A stretch of DNA of 64,000 nucleotides, taken from contig NZ_CAKUAT010000003.1 of the NCBI RefSeq assembly GCF_934636665.1, positions 85,275 to 149,274 of the forward strand. The letters run 5' to 3'. The first letter of the stretch is position 1, and each line of letters starts with the position of its first letter. The notes beneath the pieces were generated by a model that worked only from the letters and a program-made list of their open reading frames with translations, was not told where the DNA came from and did no database searches. The position numbers and the translations under genes were made by a program. Below, piece after piece: positions 43,524 through 52,986 of the stretch. The stretch comes from an uncultured Senegalimassilia sp. (GTDB lineage: Bacteria; Actinomycetota; Coriobacteriia; Coriobacteriales; Eggerthellaceae).

Positions 43524-45284
43524 ATGCTGAACAAACACCAGTTCGAACTTTTAGCTGCTGCGGTGATTTCAGAGCAGCAAACTCAAAAGAACGCCGCCGC
43601 TAAGCCAGATATATCAGCCGAATCCGAAAGTGCAACCCAAAAGGAGCTGCAAAACCTCGGCTACTTAAACGAAGCAGGCGATGTAACCGAAGCCGGAAAA
43701 AACGCCCTCGTTCCATACCGGGTGGACAACGCCATCATCCTTGCTGCCGGATCAGCTGCGCGTTTGGCACCGCTTTCGTTCGAAAAGCCCAAAGCCATGT
43801 TCAAGGTTCGCGGCGAGGTGCTGATAGAACGAATGATCCGCCAGCTGAAGGAAGCGGGAATCGAAGACATTACTATCGTAGTCGGCTACATGAAGGAGGC
43901 CTTCTTCTATTTGGAGGAGGAGTTCGGAGTGAACATCATCGTTACTCCCGAGTACGCCACACGCAACAACCACGCATCCCTATACAGTGCCGCCAACCTT
44001 CTCGGCAACACCTACGTCTGTAACTCCGACGAATACTATACGGAGAACGTCTTCTCGCCCTATATTTATCAACCCTACCTGTCAGCTTGCTTCGCCGAAA
44101 ACGCTCACGGCGAATACTCGCTGGACTCCGACTCCGAAAATCGAATTACCAATATCTTCCGCGATGGCGATCATTGCTACTTTTCTCGCGGACCGGCGTA
44201 CTTTGACCGGGACTTCAGCAAGCAGTTCCTTAATATAATCTCGGACGAATACAGCAAACCCGCAACCGCCGACAAGCTGTGGGACGATCTGCTCATGGAT
44301 CACATCAACGAACTCAAGGTGTATATGAAACCCTACGACTCGGGCATCATATACGAATTCGACTATCTTACGGACCTGACAGCATTTGACCAGGATTTCT
44401 TCGAAAACGTAGACTCCAGAATCCTCGACAACATCTGCACCACCCTTTCATGCGACCGAAGCGACATAACCGACGTAAAGCCCGTCAAAGCGGGCCTTAC
44501 CAATCTATCCACCTTGTTCACAGCCAAAGGCATCCACTACATATACAGACATCCTGGAAATGGAACCGAAGAGATCGTCAACCGCGAAGCAGAAGCGTTC
44601 GCCTTGAACGCAGCAAGCGAACTAGGACTCGATGACACATTCCTTTTCGAAGACCCCACCGAAGGATGGAAGATTTCGCGATATATCGAAGGCTGCTCTG
44701 AACTCGATTATTCCAACAAAGAGCAAGTCGCCAAGGCGCTGCAAATGGCTCGAACGCTGCATACAAGCGGGAAGAAATCGCCGTACAGCTTCGACTTCTA
44801 CGACGAGGGCATGAAGATAACAGCCATTCTCAAGAATATGAGCTATCCGTTGCCGAAGGACTTCGATCCGTTAACGGCACGAATCGGATCGATTGCATGC
44901 AAAATGAAATCGGAAGTTTCCGAGCCTGTTTTGTGCCACAACGACTTCTACGGCCCCAACTTCCTTGTGAGAGGCGACGAAATGCGCCTCATCGACTGGG
45001 AATATGCCGCCATGGGCGATCCTGCCTGTGATATCGGCAACTTCGTAGCACAGGGTTCAGGGTACACCGTAGAACAGACGCTCGATCTACTGCCCCTGTA
45101 TTATGGCCGGGAAGCCACGGAAACCGAGAAGCGGCACTGTCTCGGAGCCGTCGGGCTGGTCGGCTGGTACTGGTATGTGTGGGCCATGTACAAAGAAGCA
45201 ATGGGCAACCCCATGGGGGAATGGCTCTACATCTGGTACAAAGCCGCGAAACGGTTCTCTTCAGCCGCGGAACAACTGTACTAG
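43524..45284 (+). CDS. Bifunctional nucleotidyltransferase/choline kinase-like fusion (LicC-LicA)
   Basis: A 586-residue fusion. Residues 1-65 resemble a winged-helix segment. Residues 68-290 form a MobA/LicC-like nucleotidyltransferase with LAAGSAARLAPLSFEKPKAM at 73-92. Residues 300-586 form a choline/ethanolamine kinase-like domain with the Brenner-type CHNDFYGPNFL and a metal-binding LIDWEYAAMGDPACDIGNF. The two activities would phosphorylate an amino alcohol and join it to CMP, giving for example CDP-choline, the donor for LicD. The order (cytidylyltransferase before kinase) in one chain is unusual. AAGAGG precedes the ATG. The region is less GC-rich than its surroundings. Confidence 0.88.
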   Translation: MLNKHQFELLAAAVISEQQTQKNAAAKPDISAESESATQKELQNLGYLNEAGDVTEAGKNALVPYRVDNAIILAAGSAARLAPLSFEKPKAMFKVRGEVLIERMIRQLKEAGIEDITIVVGYMKEAFFYLEEEFGVNIIVTPEYATRNNHASLYSAANLLGNTYVCNSDEYYTENVFSPYIYQPYLSACFAENAHGEYSLDSDSENRITNIFRDGDHCYFSRGPAYFDRDFSKQFLNIISDEYSKPATADKLWDDLLMDHINELKVYMKPYDSGIIYEFDYLTDLTAFDQDFFENVDSRILDNICTTLSCDRSDITDVKPVKAGLTNLSTLFTAKGIHYIYRHPGNGTEEIVNREAEAFALNAASELGLDDTFLFEDPTEGWKISRYIEGCSELDYSNKEQVAKALQMARTLHTSGKKSPYSFDFYDEGMKITAILKNMSYPLPKDFDPLTARIGSIACKMKSEVSEPVLCHNDFYGPNFLVRGDEMRLIDWEYAAMGDPACDIGNFVAQGSGYTVEQTLDLLPLYYGREATETEKRHCLGAVGLVGWYWYVWAMYKEAMGNPMGEWLYIWYKAAKRFSSAAEQLY

Positions 45285-45434
45285 GAGCTCACACCCCAGT
45301 TGCCACATCGGAAGAATGAACGCTTCCCATATCCCGAAACCGAAACTGCGTTACCATGTTCGAAGCCTGGAAAGCTAGCGCATCAGGCACCGCTCCCCCT
45401 CTGGGGAGCCTAACGATCCTTGAAGGGACTATCT

Positions 45435-46226
45435 ATGAGCAAACTGACATTTGAGCAATTCAGCAAGCTGGAAGCAAAATACGAAGCAGGAACCGCCACG
45501 GCCGATGACCTTGCGGCGCTTGAGCCTTATCGCGCCAAGCGCGCCGTGCTGCTCGCAAGCGGATTCGGAAGCCGCATGCTGCCCATAACCATCAACACGC
45601 CGAAACCGCTCGTAGATGTCAATGGGCAACGCATTATCGAAACCCTGCTTAACGCGCTGCTCGCCGCAGATATTACCGAGATTTATATCGTCACAGGATA
45701 CAAACGAGAGTGCTTCGAGCTGCTGAAGCGCGATTATCCTATGGTGACCTTGCTTGAAAACCCCATCTACGCCAGCACGAACAACATCTCGTCGGCGTGC
45801 GTTGCAAAGGACCACTTCAGCAATGCCTACGTATTCGAAAGCGATCTATACCTGCGAAACCCTGCGCTCATCAAAAAGTACCGCTACCAGTCCTGCTACA
45901 TGGGCGTGCCGGTAAACGAAACGCCCGACTGGTGCTTCGACACTGAAGACGGCTTCATCACCGATTTGCACAAAGGCGGACATGATTGCCACCACATGTA
46001 CGGCATTAGCTACTGGACCGAAGAGGACGGCGCGCAGCTCGCCATCGACCTGCCGGCATGCTTCGACGCGGACGACGAGACCAAGCAGCGCTTCTGGGAC
46101 GATGTTCCCTGCGTCATCCGCCGAGACAATTACCGAATCGCTATAGAGGAATGCACGTTCGACGACGTCAGCGAAATCGATTCCTTCGCCGAACTGCAAG
46201 AAATCGACCATCGCTACCACATCTAA
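45435..46226 (+). CDS. LicC/PntC-like nucleotidyltransferase
   Basis: A 263-residue protein with the sugar-phosphate nucleotidyltransferase signature VLLASGFGSRMLPITINTPKPLV at about 39-61, preceded by a short helical segment like that of the upstream fusion. It has no kinase domain. It may activate a phospho- or phosphonate group as a CMP derivative; related PntC enzymes activate 2-aminoethylphosphonate. GAAGGG precedes the ATG at 45435. It lies 150 bp after the LicC-LicA gene and ends at a strong hairpin shared with the convergent operon. Confidence 0.85.
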   Translation: MSKLTFEQFSKLEAKYEAGTATADDLAALEPYRAKRAVLLASGFGSRMLPITINTPKPLVDVNGQRIIETLLNALLAADITEIYIVTGYKRECFELLKRDYPMVTLLENPIYASTNNISSACVAKDHFSNAYVFESDLYLRNPALIKKYRYQSCYMGVPVNETPDWCFDTEDGFITDLHKGGHDCHHMYGISYWTEEDGAQLAIDLPACFDADDETKQRFWDDVPCVIRRDNYRIAIEECTFDDVSEIDSFAELQEIDHRYHI

Positions 46227-46265
46227 CGTACGCACCGGCCCGAAAGACACAAACAAAACAACACA

Positions 46266-46307
46266 GGGGCTCTCCCGCACAAGTGTATGCCTGTGCGGGA
46301 GAGCCCC
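46266..46307. terminator. Bidirectional terminator between convergent operons
   Basis: A 16-bp perfect stem, GGGGCTCTCCCGCACA at 46266-46281 and its complement at 46292-46307, separates the two convergent gene runs. T-rich sequence follows on the minus strand (GTTGTTTTGTTTG). Confidence 0.88.
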
Positions 46308-46316
46308 CGCTCGTCA

Positions 46317-47666
46317 TCAGGAAACCGGATCGATCGTCAACACCCCATCGCCGCATGAAACGAACTTGCCAACCAAGCCCGCTATGGCTCTGGTCGTCTC
46401 ACGTTCAATGAACGCATAGCCATGATCGGTCTGGATAGCCCTGGCGAAGGAAGCAAGCTCGTTGCGAATGCCCTCACCATCAAGCTGATAGAAGAACCTC
46501 CGGTTTTGCGTCTGGTCCTCGCGGCGGATTTCGAAATAGTCCGTCTTCCACCATGGCGCCGGCACAAACACATACCCCTCGGTTCCCGCAACCACAAGGG
46601 AGCCCTCAGCCTTCACGCCCTTACCAAACATAGCCGTAGCAGCGGCGCCTCCGTAGACGAAATCGACCTTGCCAAATGCGTCGTATCCCGGCGCCGAACC
46701 GAAATCGGCCCTTGTCATAACACACGACCTAGTCTCATGCCCCAATAGCTGAAGGATGGGAAGCAAAGCCGTCGGCAACCAGGCATCGGCGCTCGACCAC
46801 TTCTCCGTCAACGCGTCCCCATCGTTTTGTAGGTCTGCAAGACTCGTGCACGTTGACTGAACGGAAACAACGCGGCCGATTCTTCCGCTTTGGACCATCA
46901 AGAGCATGCGGTGATACGCAGTTGTATACGCTGTCTTCAGGGCCTCGGCAAATACCAGTCCCCTCTCGTCAGCAAGAGCAAACAGCTCATCGCACTCCGT
47001 TTCGCTCAAAGCAACTGGCGACTCGCATATGACATGTTTTCCCGCTTCAAGCGCCGTCTTCACGTGCTTGAAATGATCCCTGGAGTGAGAAAGAACGAAC
47101 ACGGCATCCGAAGACTCCAGCAGCTGATCGTAGCCGTCCATGCGCTTATAAGCTTGCAGTTCGGGAGAAGCGCCACCGTAAGGATCAAAGACGCCGCTAA
47201 CCGTCATGCCGTTAATGTAGCCCACCTCTGCGGACTGTTTGACCATCTCTTTCGCGCAGCCTATGAACCCCAGCCTGAGCGCAGCGCGATCAGATCTCAA
47301 CTCTGTGCTCGAAACGCCCTGCGTCCTGTCCAGATACACAACCTCGCAGAACTCGGAAAGGTAATCGAAGTAGCCACGCCAGTCCGACCCGACGGTAAAC
47401 ACGTCAACGTCGAGCCGTTTGATGTCGTCGATCTTCTGACCTTCGTATTCCTCGACGATGATTTCATCTGCAAGGCCCGTTTTGCGAACGTTCTCGATTC
47501 TTTGCGTCAGCGACTGGGACACGTTGATCTTTCCACGCACCTTGTCGAAACTGTCGGCCGTCACACCGACGATAAGGTAATCGCCCAACGCCTTCGCCCG
47601 CTCCAATAGACGGATATGACCGTAATGGAGAAGATCGTACGTCCCGTAGGTGATGACTTTGCGCAT
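46317..47666 (-). CDS. TagD-like cytidylyltransferase fused to a Gfo/Idh/MocA-like domain
   Basis: A 449-residue fusion. Residues 1-130 are a glycerol-3-phosphate cytidylyltransferase-like domain (GTYDLLHYGHIRLLERAK with HYGH at 14-17; later TQGVSSTELR). Residues 132-449 resemble an NAD(P)-dependent Gfo/Idh/MocA oxidoreductase (LGFIGCAKEM start). The usual EKP active-site lysine is replaced by serine in CESPVAL, so redox activity is doubtful. It may make or modify a CDP-polyol. It is the last gene of the eight-gene minus operon, nine bases after the aminotransferase gene, with AGGAGG before the ATG. Confidence 0.85.
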   Translation of the reverse strand: MRKVITYGTYDLLHYGHIRLLERAKALGDYLIVGVTADSFDKVRGKINVSQSLTQRIENVRKTGLADEIIVEEYEGQKIDDIKRLDVDVFTVGSDWRGYFDYLSEFCEVVYLDRTQGVSSTELRSDRAALRLGFIGCAKEMVKQSAEVGYINGMTVSGVFDPYGGASPELQAYKRMDGYDQLLESSDAVFVLSHSRDHFKHVKTALEAGKHVICESPVALSETECDELFALADERGLVFAEALKTAYTTAYHRMLLMVQSGRIGRVVSVQSTCTSLADLQNDGDALTEKWSSADAWLPTALLPILQLLGHETRSCVMTRADFGSAPGYDAFGKVDFVYGGAAATAMFGKGVKAEGSLVVAGTEGYVFVPAPWWKTDYFEIRREDQTQNRRFFYQLDGEGIRNELASFARAIQTDHGYAFIERETTRAIAGLVGKFVSCGDGVLTIDPVS

Positions 47667-47674
47667 CCCGCCTC

Positions 47675-48745
47675 CTAGAACAAGCCGTCCGAGGACATCT
47701 GCTTCAAAGCGCGAACGAGATTCGCGTTTTGTTCTTCCGTAATATAGCCGATATGCCCGATACGAAATACATCATCGGCTAGCTTCCCGCCGTTCGGGCA
47801 TAACCACATGCCATAATGCAACTTAGCGCGATCGACGATAAGCTTCGCATTGTGCTCGGGGCAATAAAAGGCGCTCACCGCATTTGACGGGCTCTCCGCA
47901 ACCAACCGCAAAGACGTTGAGGAAAGCGCTTCGCGCACGGCAAAGGCACGTGAGCTTATCTCACGGCGCTCCGAATCAATACCGGTTTCGGAGATAGACC
48001 TTAGTCGGGCATTGATTTCAAGCACGATCGAAACCGCAGGCGTCCAGGGCGTCTGCCCTCTGCCCGCATTGCGCAAAGCCTCCTTGAGGCTCAGATACTT
48101 GCAGGTCTCAGGGTTAGAATCTACTCGCTCCTGCGCCGCAGGGGACAACGCTACGATGGACATACCGGGATGGCAGGCAAGACCCTTCTGAGAGCCCGTA
48201 AGCACCACATCGGCGCCGAGTTGCTCCATGTCGAGCTCGTCGGCAATGAATGCGCTAACAGCGTCAACAAGCAGAGTTATGCCGCGAGACCTGCAGAAAT
48301 CGGAAATCAGGGGCATATCGTACAGCAAGCCGGAAGACGTCTCGTGCATATTGACGAGCAAAGCGGTAACCGCATCCCCCACACAGGATTCCAGCATCTC
48401 GCGCGTGATTTGCTTACCGAAATCAAGACGCACCTCGTCAACCTCGTGGCCGTGCAAGCAGCAAAGGTCCACGAAACGCTGGCCGAAGCTGCCGCCGTTC
48501 ACCACTGCCACATGTTCACCAGGCCTAAGGACATCCATGACGACAGCCTCCATGGCACCGGTGCCCGACGCAGTCAGAAAGACGCAGCGGGAGCCATCCG
48601 GGGCATGCAGCAAATCGAGCATAGCTCGCTCGCACCTTAAGACCACATCCGAAAACTCGGGGGTACGAAAATACGGCGCATCCTGGCCTGCAACGGAAAG
48701 CACCTCATCAGGGCTCATAACCGGCCCTACGGTAAAGTTCAGCAT
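47675..48745 (-). CDS. Class V aminotransferase (2-aminoethylphosphonate-pyruvate or serine-pyruvate type)
   Basis: A 356-residue PLP enzyme. The N-terminus NFTVGPVMSPDEVL, the phosphate-binding ASGTGAMEAVV, LLVDAVSAF and the PLP lysine in LTGSQKGLACHPG match the AEP transaminase/alanine-glyoxylate group. The substrate is unclear; no phosphonate synthesis genes (PepM, Ppd) occur in the window. The ATG at 48745 fits AAGAGG and the conserved start. It lies between a LicD gene and the TagD fusion, so it probably makes an amino group for the same glycan substituent. Confidence 0.85.
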   Translation of the reverse strand: MLNFTVGPVMSPDEVLSVAGQDAPYFRTPEFSDVVLRCERAMLDLLHAPDGSRCVFLTASGTGAMEAVVMDVLRPGEHVAVVNGGSFGQRFVDLCCLHGHEVDEVRLDFGKQITREMLESCVGDAVTALLVNMHETSSGLLYDMPLISDFCRSRGITLLVDAVSAFIADELDMEQLGADVVLTGSQKGLACHPGMSIVALSPAAQERVDSNPETCKYLSLKEALRNAGRGQTPWTPAVSIVLEINARLRSISETGIDSERREISSRAFAVREALSSTSLRLVAESPSNAVSAFYCPEHNAKLIVDRAKLHYGMWLCPNGGKLADDVFRIGHIGYITEEQNANLVRALKQMSSDGLF

Positions 48746-48854
48746 CTTATTCGCCTCTTCCAATCTCACCATACACCACGACATGAGGCCTCCGAAGGCT
48801 CACTTCCCCCGAAACGGCCCGAAACGCGAGCAGCGTGCCGAGTGACAAAGCGCC

Positions 48855-49697
48855 CTACGAATCCATCCCCAAATCAAGTTCCTTCGGAGCGTGATTTCGG
48901 CGCTGATCCTCCGGCGGCAACTGATTCCAAGTTCGACCATACTGCGTGCGCAAATAGCCCTCGACATCCGCGGGAGCAAAAAACTCCTTGCCCTCAAATT
49001 CTATGGTGCCCGGAGGCAACAGCATGCTCTTTGGATAAGGCTCGATTGCCGCATACGAAGACGCCATCAGCATATCGGACTTTGGATCATCCTTCGCAAT
49101 CATAGCTGCCTTATCGAACCCACGATTGATGCGCTCCGGGGACAAAACCACACGCGCTATACGGTGCGCTAATCGACACGCAATTTTTTCCACCACTCCG
49201 AGCGCCCCCTTATGCGGCACCACGATGTGCTTGGAGTGATACAGGTACGAAAGGCTCTGCCACATTACGCAGCGCCTACGTTGCCGCTTCGCCGCAGCCG
49301 GCTCGGCACAAACAGCGTCATACGGGAAGATATCTACGAAAACGCCTTGGTCAAACCCGGCTTCTTCCGTTTCATCGGTTACAAAACGTGTGCCTTTCAG
49401 CATAACCTTCGCAAATAATGCCGCCTGACGAGGATTCGATCGGGAGCAAGTCGCACGGAACCGATTCCCCAAGGCTGCGGGGGCAACCTCTAGGAAACGC
49501 TCGTAGTCATCGCGCGGCATACCTAAGTCGATATCGTCATCCCAAGGAATGAAGCCGCCATGGCGGCGAGCTCCGAGCACGGTACCGGAGTCTAGCCAGT
49601 ATGCAATGTCATATTCACGGCACACCCGATCGATGTCCTTCAAAATCTCCAGTTCAGCAAGTTGCAAGTGCCGCAACATATCCTGCTCGTATCGCAT
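48855..49697 (-). CDS. LicD family phosphotransferase (copy 1)
   Basis: A 280-residue protein of the LicD/FKRP nucleotidyltransferase-like family. The signature DSGTVLGARRHGGFIPWDDDIDLGMPRDDY lies at about residues 34-63 and includes the catalytic aspartates. LicD proteins transfer phosphocholine or related groups from a CDP donor to surface glycans. The ATG at 49697 has AGGAAG seven bases upstream; the frame continues upstream without homology. It is the sixth gene of the minus operon. Confidence 0.9.
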   Translation of the reverse strand: MRYEQDMLRHLQLAELEILKDIDRVCREYDIAYWLDSGTVLGARRHGGFIPWDDDIDLGMPRDDYERFLEVAPAALGNRFRATCSRSNPRQAALFAKVMLKGTRFVTDETEEAGFDQGVFVDIFPYDAVCAEPAAAKRQRRRCVMWQSLSYLYHSKHIVVPHKGALGVVEKIACRLAHRIARVVLSPERINRGFDKAAMIAKDDPKSDMLMASSYAAIEPYPKSMLLPPGTIEFEGKEFFAPADVEGYLRTQYGRTWNQLPPEDQRRNHAPKELDLGMDS

Positions 49698-49722
49698 AGC
49701 GGTCTTCCTGACTCTCCTTTGA

Positions 49723-50850
49723 TCATTTGCGAGCCGCAAGCTGCGCTGCACGTTTATAAAAATCAGCTAGCCACGTCGAAGTCTGCGCGATGTCGAACCC
49801 ATGAGAGCGAACCAGTTCAACCCCGTCATACCGTTCGCCATTCAACGCAGCATCAAGCTGCTGCATACACGTATGAGCCCATTGCTCGGCACCAGCCTCC
49901 AAAGCAATGCGCTGCGCATTCCCGCCCATGAGCGCACTCGCAGGAACGCCCTCAGACATGAGGACAGGTAGCCCGGATGCCTGCGCTTCAATAGCCGCTA
50001 AGCCCAACCCTTCTTTTATAGAGGGAAACACAAAAGTATCCGCAGCCCGCAAGACGGCAGGAATGTCATCTACAACACCCAAGAAGCGCACCGCGTCGTC
50101 AAGTCCACGGCTTGCAACCGATTGCCTCAAAGAACGCTCCAGCTCCCCCCGCCCCGCAAGCACCAAAGCAGCTTGAGGGTAACGCCTGCGAACAATCTCA
50201 AACACATCAAACAAAAACTCGTGGTTCTTCACCGGAATCAAACGCCCGACATGACACACCACCGGCCTACCAGCAAGTCCCATTTTCTCTTTTGCCAACT
50301 CATGAGACGAGGAATCGCACGTATAACGCTGAGCATCAATGCCGTTTGCCAAGACAGAGAATGAATCCCCTTCGACAACGCCCTCCCCAAAACGGTCAAG
50401 CCCCGCTTCGCGCGAGCAGCCAATAAAGTAATCGGCAATATGGCGAACGGGACGCGCGATCAGGTTAAAGACCATCCCTTTTAGACCCGGCTCATAATTC
50501 TGCGCATGACTATGCGCGATGGCATATTTGCCGGCACGCTTAGCCTCACTTAAATAAATGGGCGCGCAACTGCCAATGTGCCCGTGCACTACCGCCCACT
50601 CAGGATGCGCAGCAAACAGCTCGCGACACTGCTTTCGATAGGCATACTCATTAAATCCCGTGAAGCGCGGGACACGGAAGAAGCGTCCGCCCAGTTTGCG
50701 AATCTCGGCATCATAATCACCGTCACGTTGCTCATGGACCAAAAAATCAAACTGAATGCAGCTTCGATCCATGGCACGGTACAGATTCATCACCATGGTT
50801 TCAGCACCGCCGCGATCCATAACGCCTATTACCTGCAGAACGCGAATCAT
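49723..50850 (-). CDS. Glycosyltransferase family 4 protein
   Basis: A 375-residue GT-B enzyme. VIGVMDRGGAETMVMNLYR at the N-terminus is the GT4 acceptor-side signature, and FPSIKEGLGLAAIEAQASGLPVL holds the donor-binding EX7E. It would add a sugar to a lipid-linked glycan at the inner membrane face. Its ATG overlaps the flippase stop by four bases and GGAGG precedes it. Confidence 0.92.
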   Translation of the reverse strand: MIRVLQVIGVMDRGGAETMVMNLYRAMDRSCIQFDFLVHEQRDGDYDAEIRKLGGRFFRVPRFTGFNEYAYRKQCRELFAAHPEWAVVHGHIGSCAPIYLSEAKRAGKYAIAHSHAQNYEPGLKGMVFNLIARPVRHIADYFIGCSREAGLDRFGEGVVEGDSFSVLANGIDAQRYTCDSSSHELAKEKMGLAGRPVVCHVGRLIPVKNHEFLFDVFEIVRRRYPQAALVLAGRGELERSLRQSVASRGLDDAVRFLGVVDDIPAVLRAADTFVFPSIKEGLGLAAIEAQASGLPVLMSEGVPASALMGGNAQRIALEAGAEQWAHTCMQQLDAALNGERYDGVELVRSHGFDIAQTSTWLADFYKRAAQLAARK

Positions 50851-52184
50851 GCCTCAACCTCCACAGAACCATTTGCATCATGAGCGTCCTCGGTCGCGCT
50901 CCTGCGCGCAAGTCGATCGGGCCCACGCCGCACCGTATGCACCAAAAAACCCAGCAACACGAGCACGCCAAGCAAACACGCACCCGCACCCGCAAAGCTC
51001 ACGCCATTCATATCCCATGCGTTCACGCATGCAAACGTTAAAGGGATTACCGAAACGAATGCCATCACATTGCCGGCAAAATTCGCCCAGAAACGACGCA
51101 ACGTAATAAGTAAGTCGCCAAAGAACCACAGAAATGCCGTTGACGCAGTGGACAGGATGATGGGCTGCAACAAGTACACGTACGGTGCAATGCATTCGCC
51201 AAACAACAACTCAAGCGCCCAAGCGCCAATAAATTCGAGCACGATAGCACACGCAGCAGTAACCCCAATAATCCCTAGTACCGTTTTGCGGAGCAGCGCC
51301 AAAAAACCTTTGATGTCACCTTCGAAGAACATGCGTGGGAAAATGTCCAGCAACGGACCGTATAAATACTGCGCGCCCATCTGGATAACCAATGCCGGCG
51401 CGGCCACAGATGCGTAAATGCCCAACGCAGCATCACCCGAAACCATAGCCAAATACTGCTTTGGGACGGTAAATATGGCGCTAGCAGCCACGGAGGCAAC
51501 CACCGCCGGCAAAGACGTACGCAGGAAAAACGCCGCTTTCTTTGCCGAAAGGTTTACCGTCACGCGTGCAAAACGGCGACAATGCGGAACATCAAACAGC
51601 ACCATCACCAGCGTTACCGCCACCAGCATGGCAACAATAGCAAGGTTGAGGTTTTGCGTAAGCCCATATACCACAGCAAAAGCCGCAAGCGTCGATACGC
51701 CTTGCAGCATGAACGACTTGCCGATATAGTCCATGCGACGGTTTACCTGATCTTCGCCATGCAAGATGTCAATAAGCAGGCCAACCGCCTTAAATGCGTA
51801 GAACAGCGCTACGGTCGCCAAGGCATACGCCGCACAAGTAAACCACGCATACACCATGCACGCCACAAACGACACTGCAAGCGTCAAGCAGCGGAAGCCC
51901 ATATATTCGCCCAGCGTGTTTTCACGCTTTATGTCGGAAATTTGATACGTCCCCATCTTGTAGTTGGCAAATGTGCCGAAAATACCAACCACGGACATTG
52001 CAAGAGAAAGCAAGCCGGCGTTATCGAACGCTCCCGATGACAGACGAACAACCACAATGGTGGTAAGCCATTGACATGCCAAATACGTCATGGAGCCCGC
52101 AGAGTTCCACAGCATGTTCGCCTTCACGGACAGTTGCTTGGGAGCGCCGCCCTCTTTCGAATTATGCGCAGACGCTTCGCTCAT
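50847..52184 (-). CDS. Polysaccharide flippase (Wzx/MOP type)
   Basis: A 445-residue protein with about 12-14 hydrophobic helices and the conserved N-terminal glycine/serine-rich first helices of oligosaccharide flippases (MLWNSAGSMTYLACQWLTT). It is expected to move lipid-linked oligosaccharide across the membrane. GGAGG precedes the ATG. It overlaps the neighbouring LicD and GT4 genes by four bases each, so all three are translationally coupled. Confidence 0.9.
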   Translation of the reverse strand: MSEASAHNSKEGGAPKQLSVKANMLWNSAGSMTYLACQWLTTIVVVRLSSGAFDNAGLLSLAMSVVGIFGTFANYKMGTYQISDIKRENTLGEYMGFRCLTLAVSFVACMVYAWFTCAAYALATVALFYAFKAVGLLIDILHGEDQVNRRMDYIGKSFMLQGVSTLAAFAVVYGLTQNLNLAIVAMLVAVTLVMVLFDVPHCRRFARVTVNLSAKKAAFFLRTSLPAVVASVAASAIFTVPKQYLAMVSGDAALGIYASVAAPALVIQMGAQYLYGPLLDIFPRMFFEGDIKGFLALLRKTVLGIIGVTAACAIVLEFIGAWALELLFGECIAPYVYLLQPIILSTASTAFLWFFGDLLITLRRFWANFAGNVMAFVSVIPLTFACVNAWDMNGVSFAGAGACLLGVLVLLGFLVHTVRRGPDRLARRSATEDAHDANGSVEVEA

Positions 52185-52981
52185 AAGCGATAGGCCTCCA
52201 TCACATGCACAGGGCGCGCGTTTTCCGCAGGCGGCGTACGCCAGTCGCCATACTGAATGGAAAGATACTCCTCGAAACCCGACGGAGCAAAATACTCACG
52301 ATCCTCAAAGGGGATGCGAATCGGTTCGAGCAAATCTTTGGAGAACATTTTCTCCAGCTTTCCTTCGCCTAAGACATCAATGACGAGGGTTGATGCAGAA
52401 TCTGCTGCGTTCATGCGCAACGCAATACGATCGAGACGCTCAGCCAACTCATACAGGTCTTTGTTTTTCACAAACGGGCACACGATACGTTTGACCAACT
52501 TTACAAACGCGTTTGTGCCAACAGACGGATCGGCTACAGCAAAGCTCCGAAGCAGTCCCGTGCGTTGATGTTGCTTCAACAGGGCAGGACCCTGTTGTTC
52601 ACTAAAATGCTCTAACGGAAACACATCAACCCACACACCTGTAGCAGCTTTTTTACCCACGAAGTTCTCGAAAATAACGGTAGTGGTATCCACAATCTTC
52701 GCAAACTGATAAATGGACGACTTATCGCGATACGACACCAGCTTGAAACGCTCAGTGGTACGCCACTCGTTGAAGTTCGCCATAAGCAGTTCGTACTGAT
52801 CGCGCATCATGATAATGCCCATGTCGTCGTCCCATGGAATAAACCCCCCATGGCGCACGGCGCCGAGCAAGCTGCCATAACCCAAAAAATACTGCACCCC
52901 ATGCGCTTGGCACACGCGGTCTATCTCATCCATGATCTCAAGCTCGATGGATTTCATGTCATCAATAGTCAGACGTTCCAT
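52181..52981 (-). CDS. LicD family phosphotransferase (copy 2)
   Basis: A 266-residue LicD-type protein with GYGSLLGAVRHGGFIPWDDDMGIIMMRDQY at about 37-66. The second aspartate of the usual DDD-ID motif reads DDDMGI, a small deviation. It shares the fold of copy 1 but is clearly diverged, so the two may attach different substituents or act at different sites. AGGAGG precedes the ATG. Confidence 0.9.
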   Translation of the reverse strand: MERLTIDDMKSIELEIMDEIDRVCQAHGVQYFLGYGSLLGAVRHGGFIPWDDDMGIIMMRDQYELLMANFNEWRTTERFKLVSYRDKSSIYQFAKIVDTTTVIFENFVGKKAATGVWVDVFPLEHFSEQQGPALLKQHQRTGLLRSFAVADPSVGTNAFVKLVKRIVCPFVKNKDLYELAERLDRIALRMNAADSASTLVIDVLGEGKLEKMFSKDLLEPIRIPFEDREYFAPSGFEEYLSIQYGDWRTPPAENARPVHVMEAYRL

Positions 52982-52986
52982 AGACG

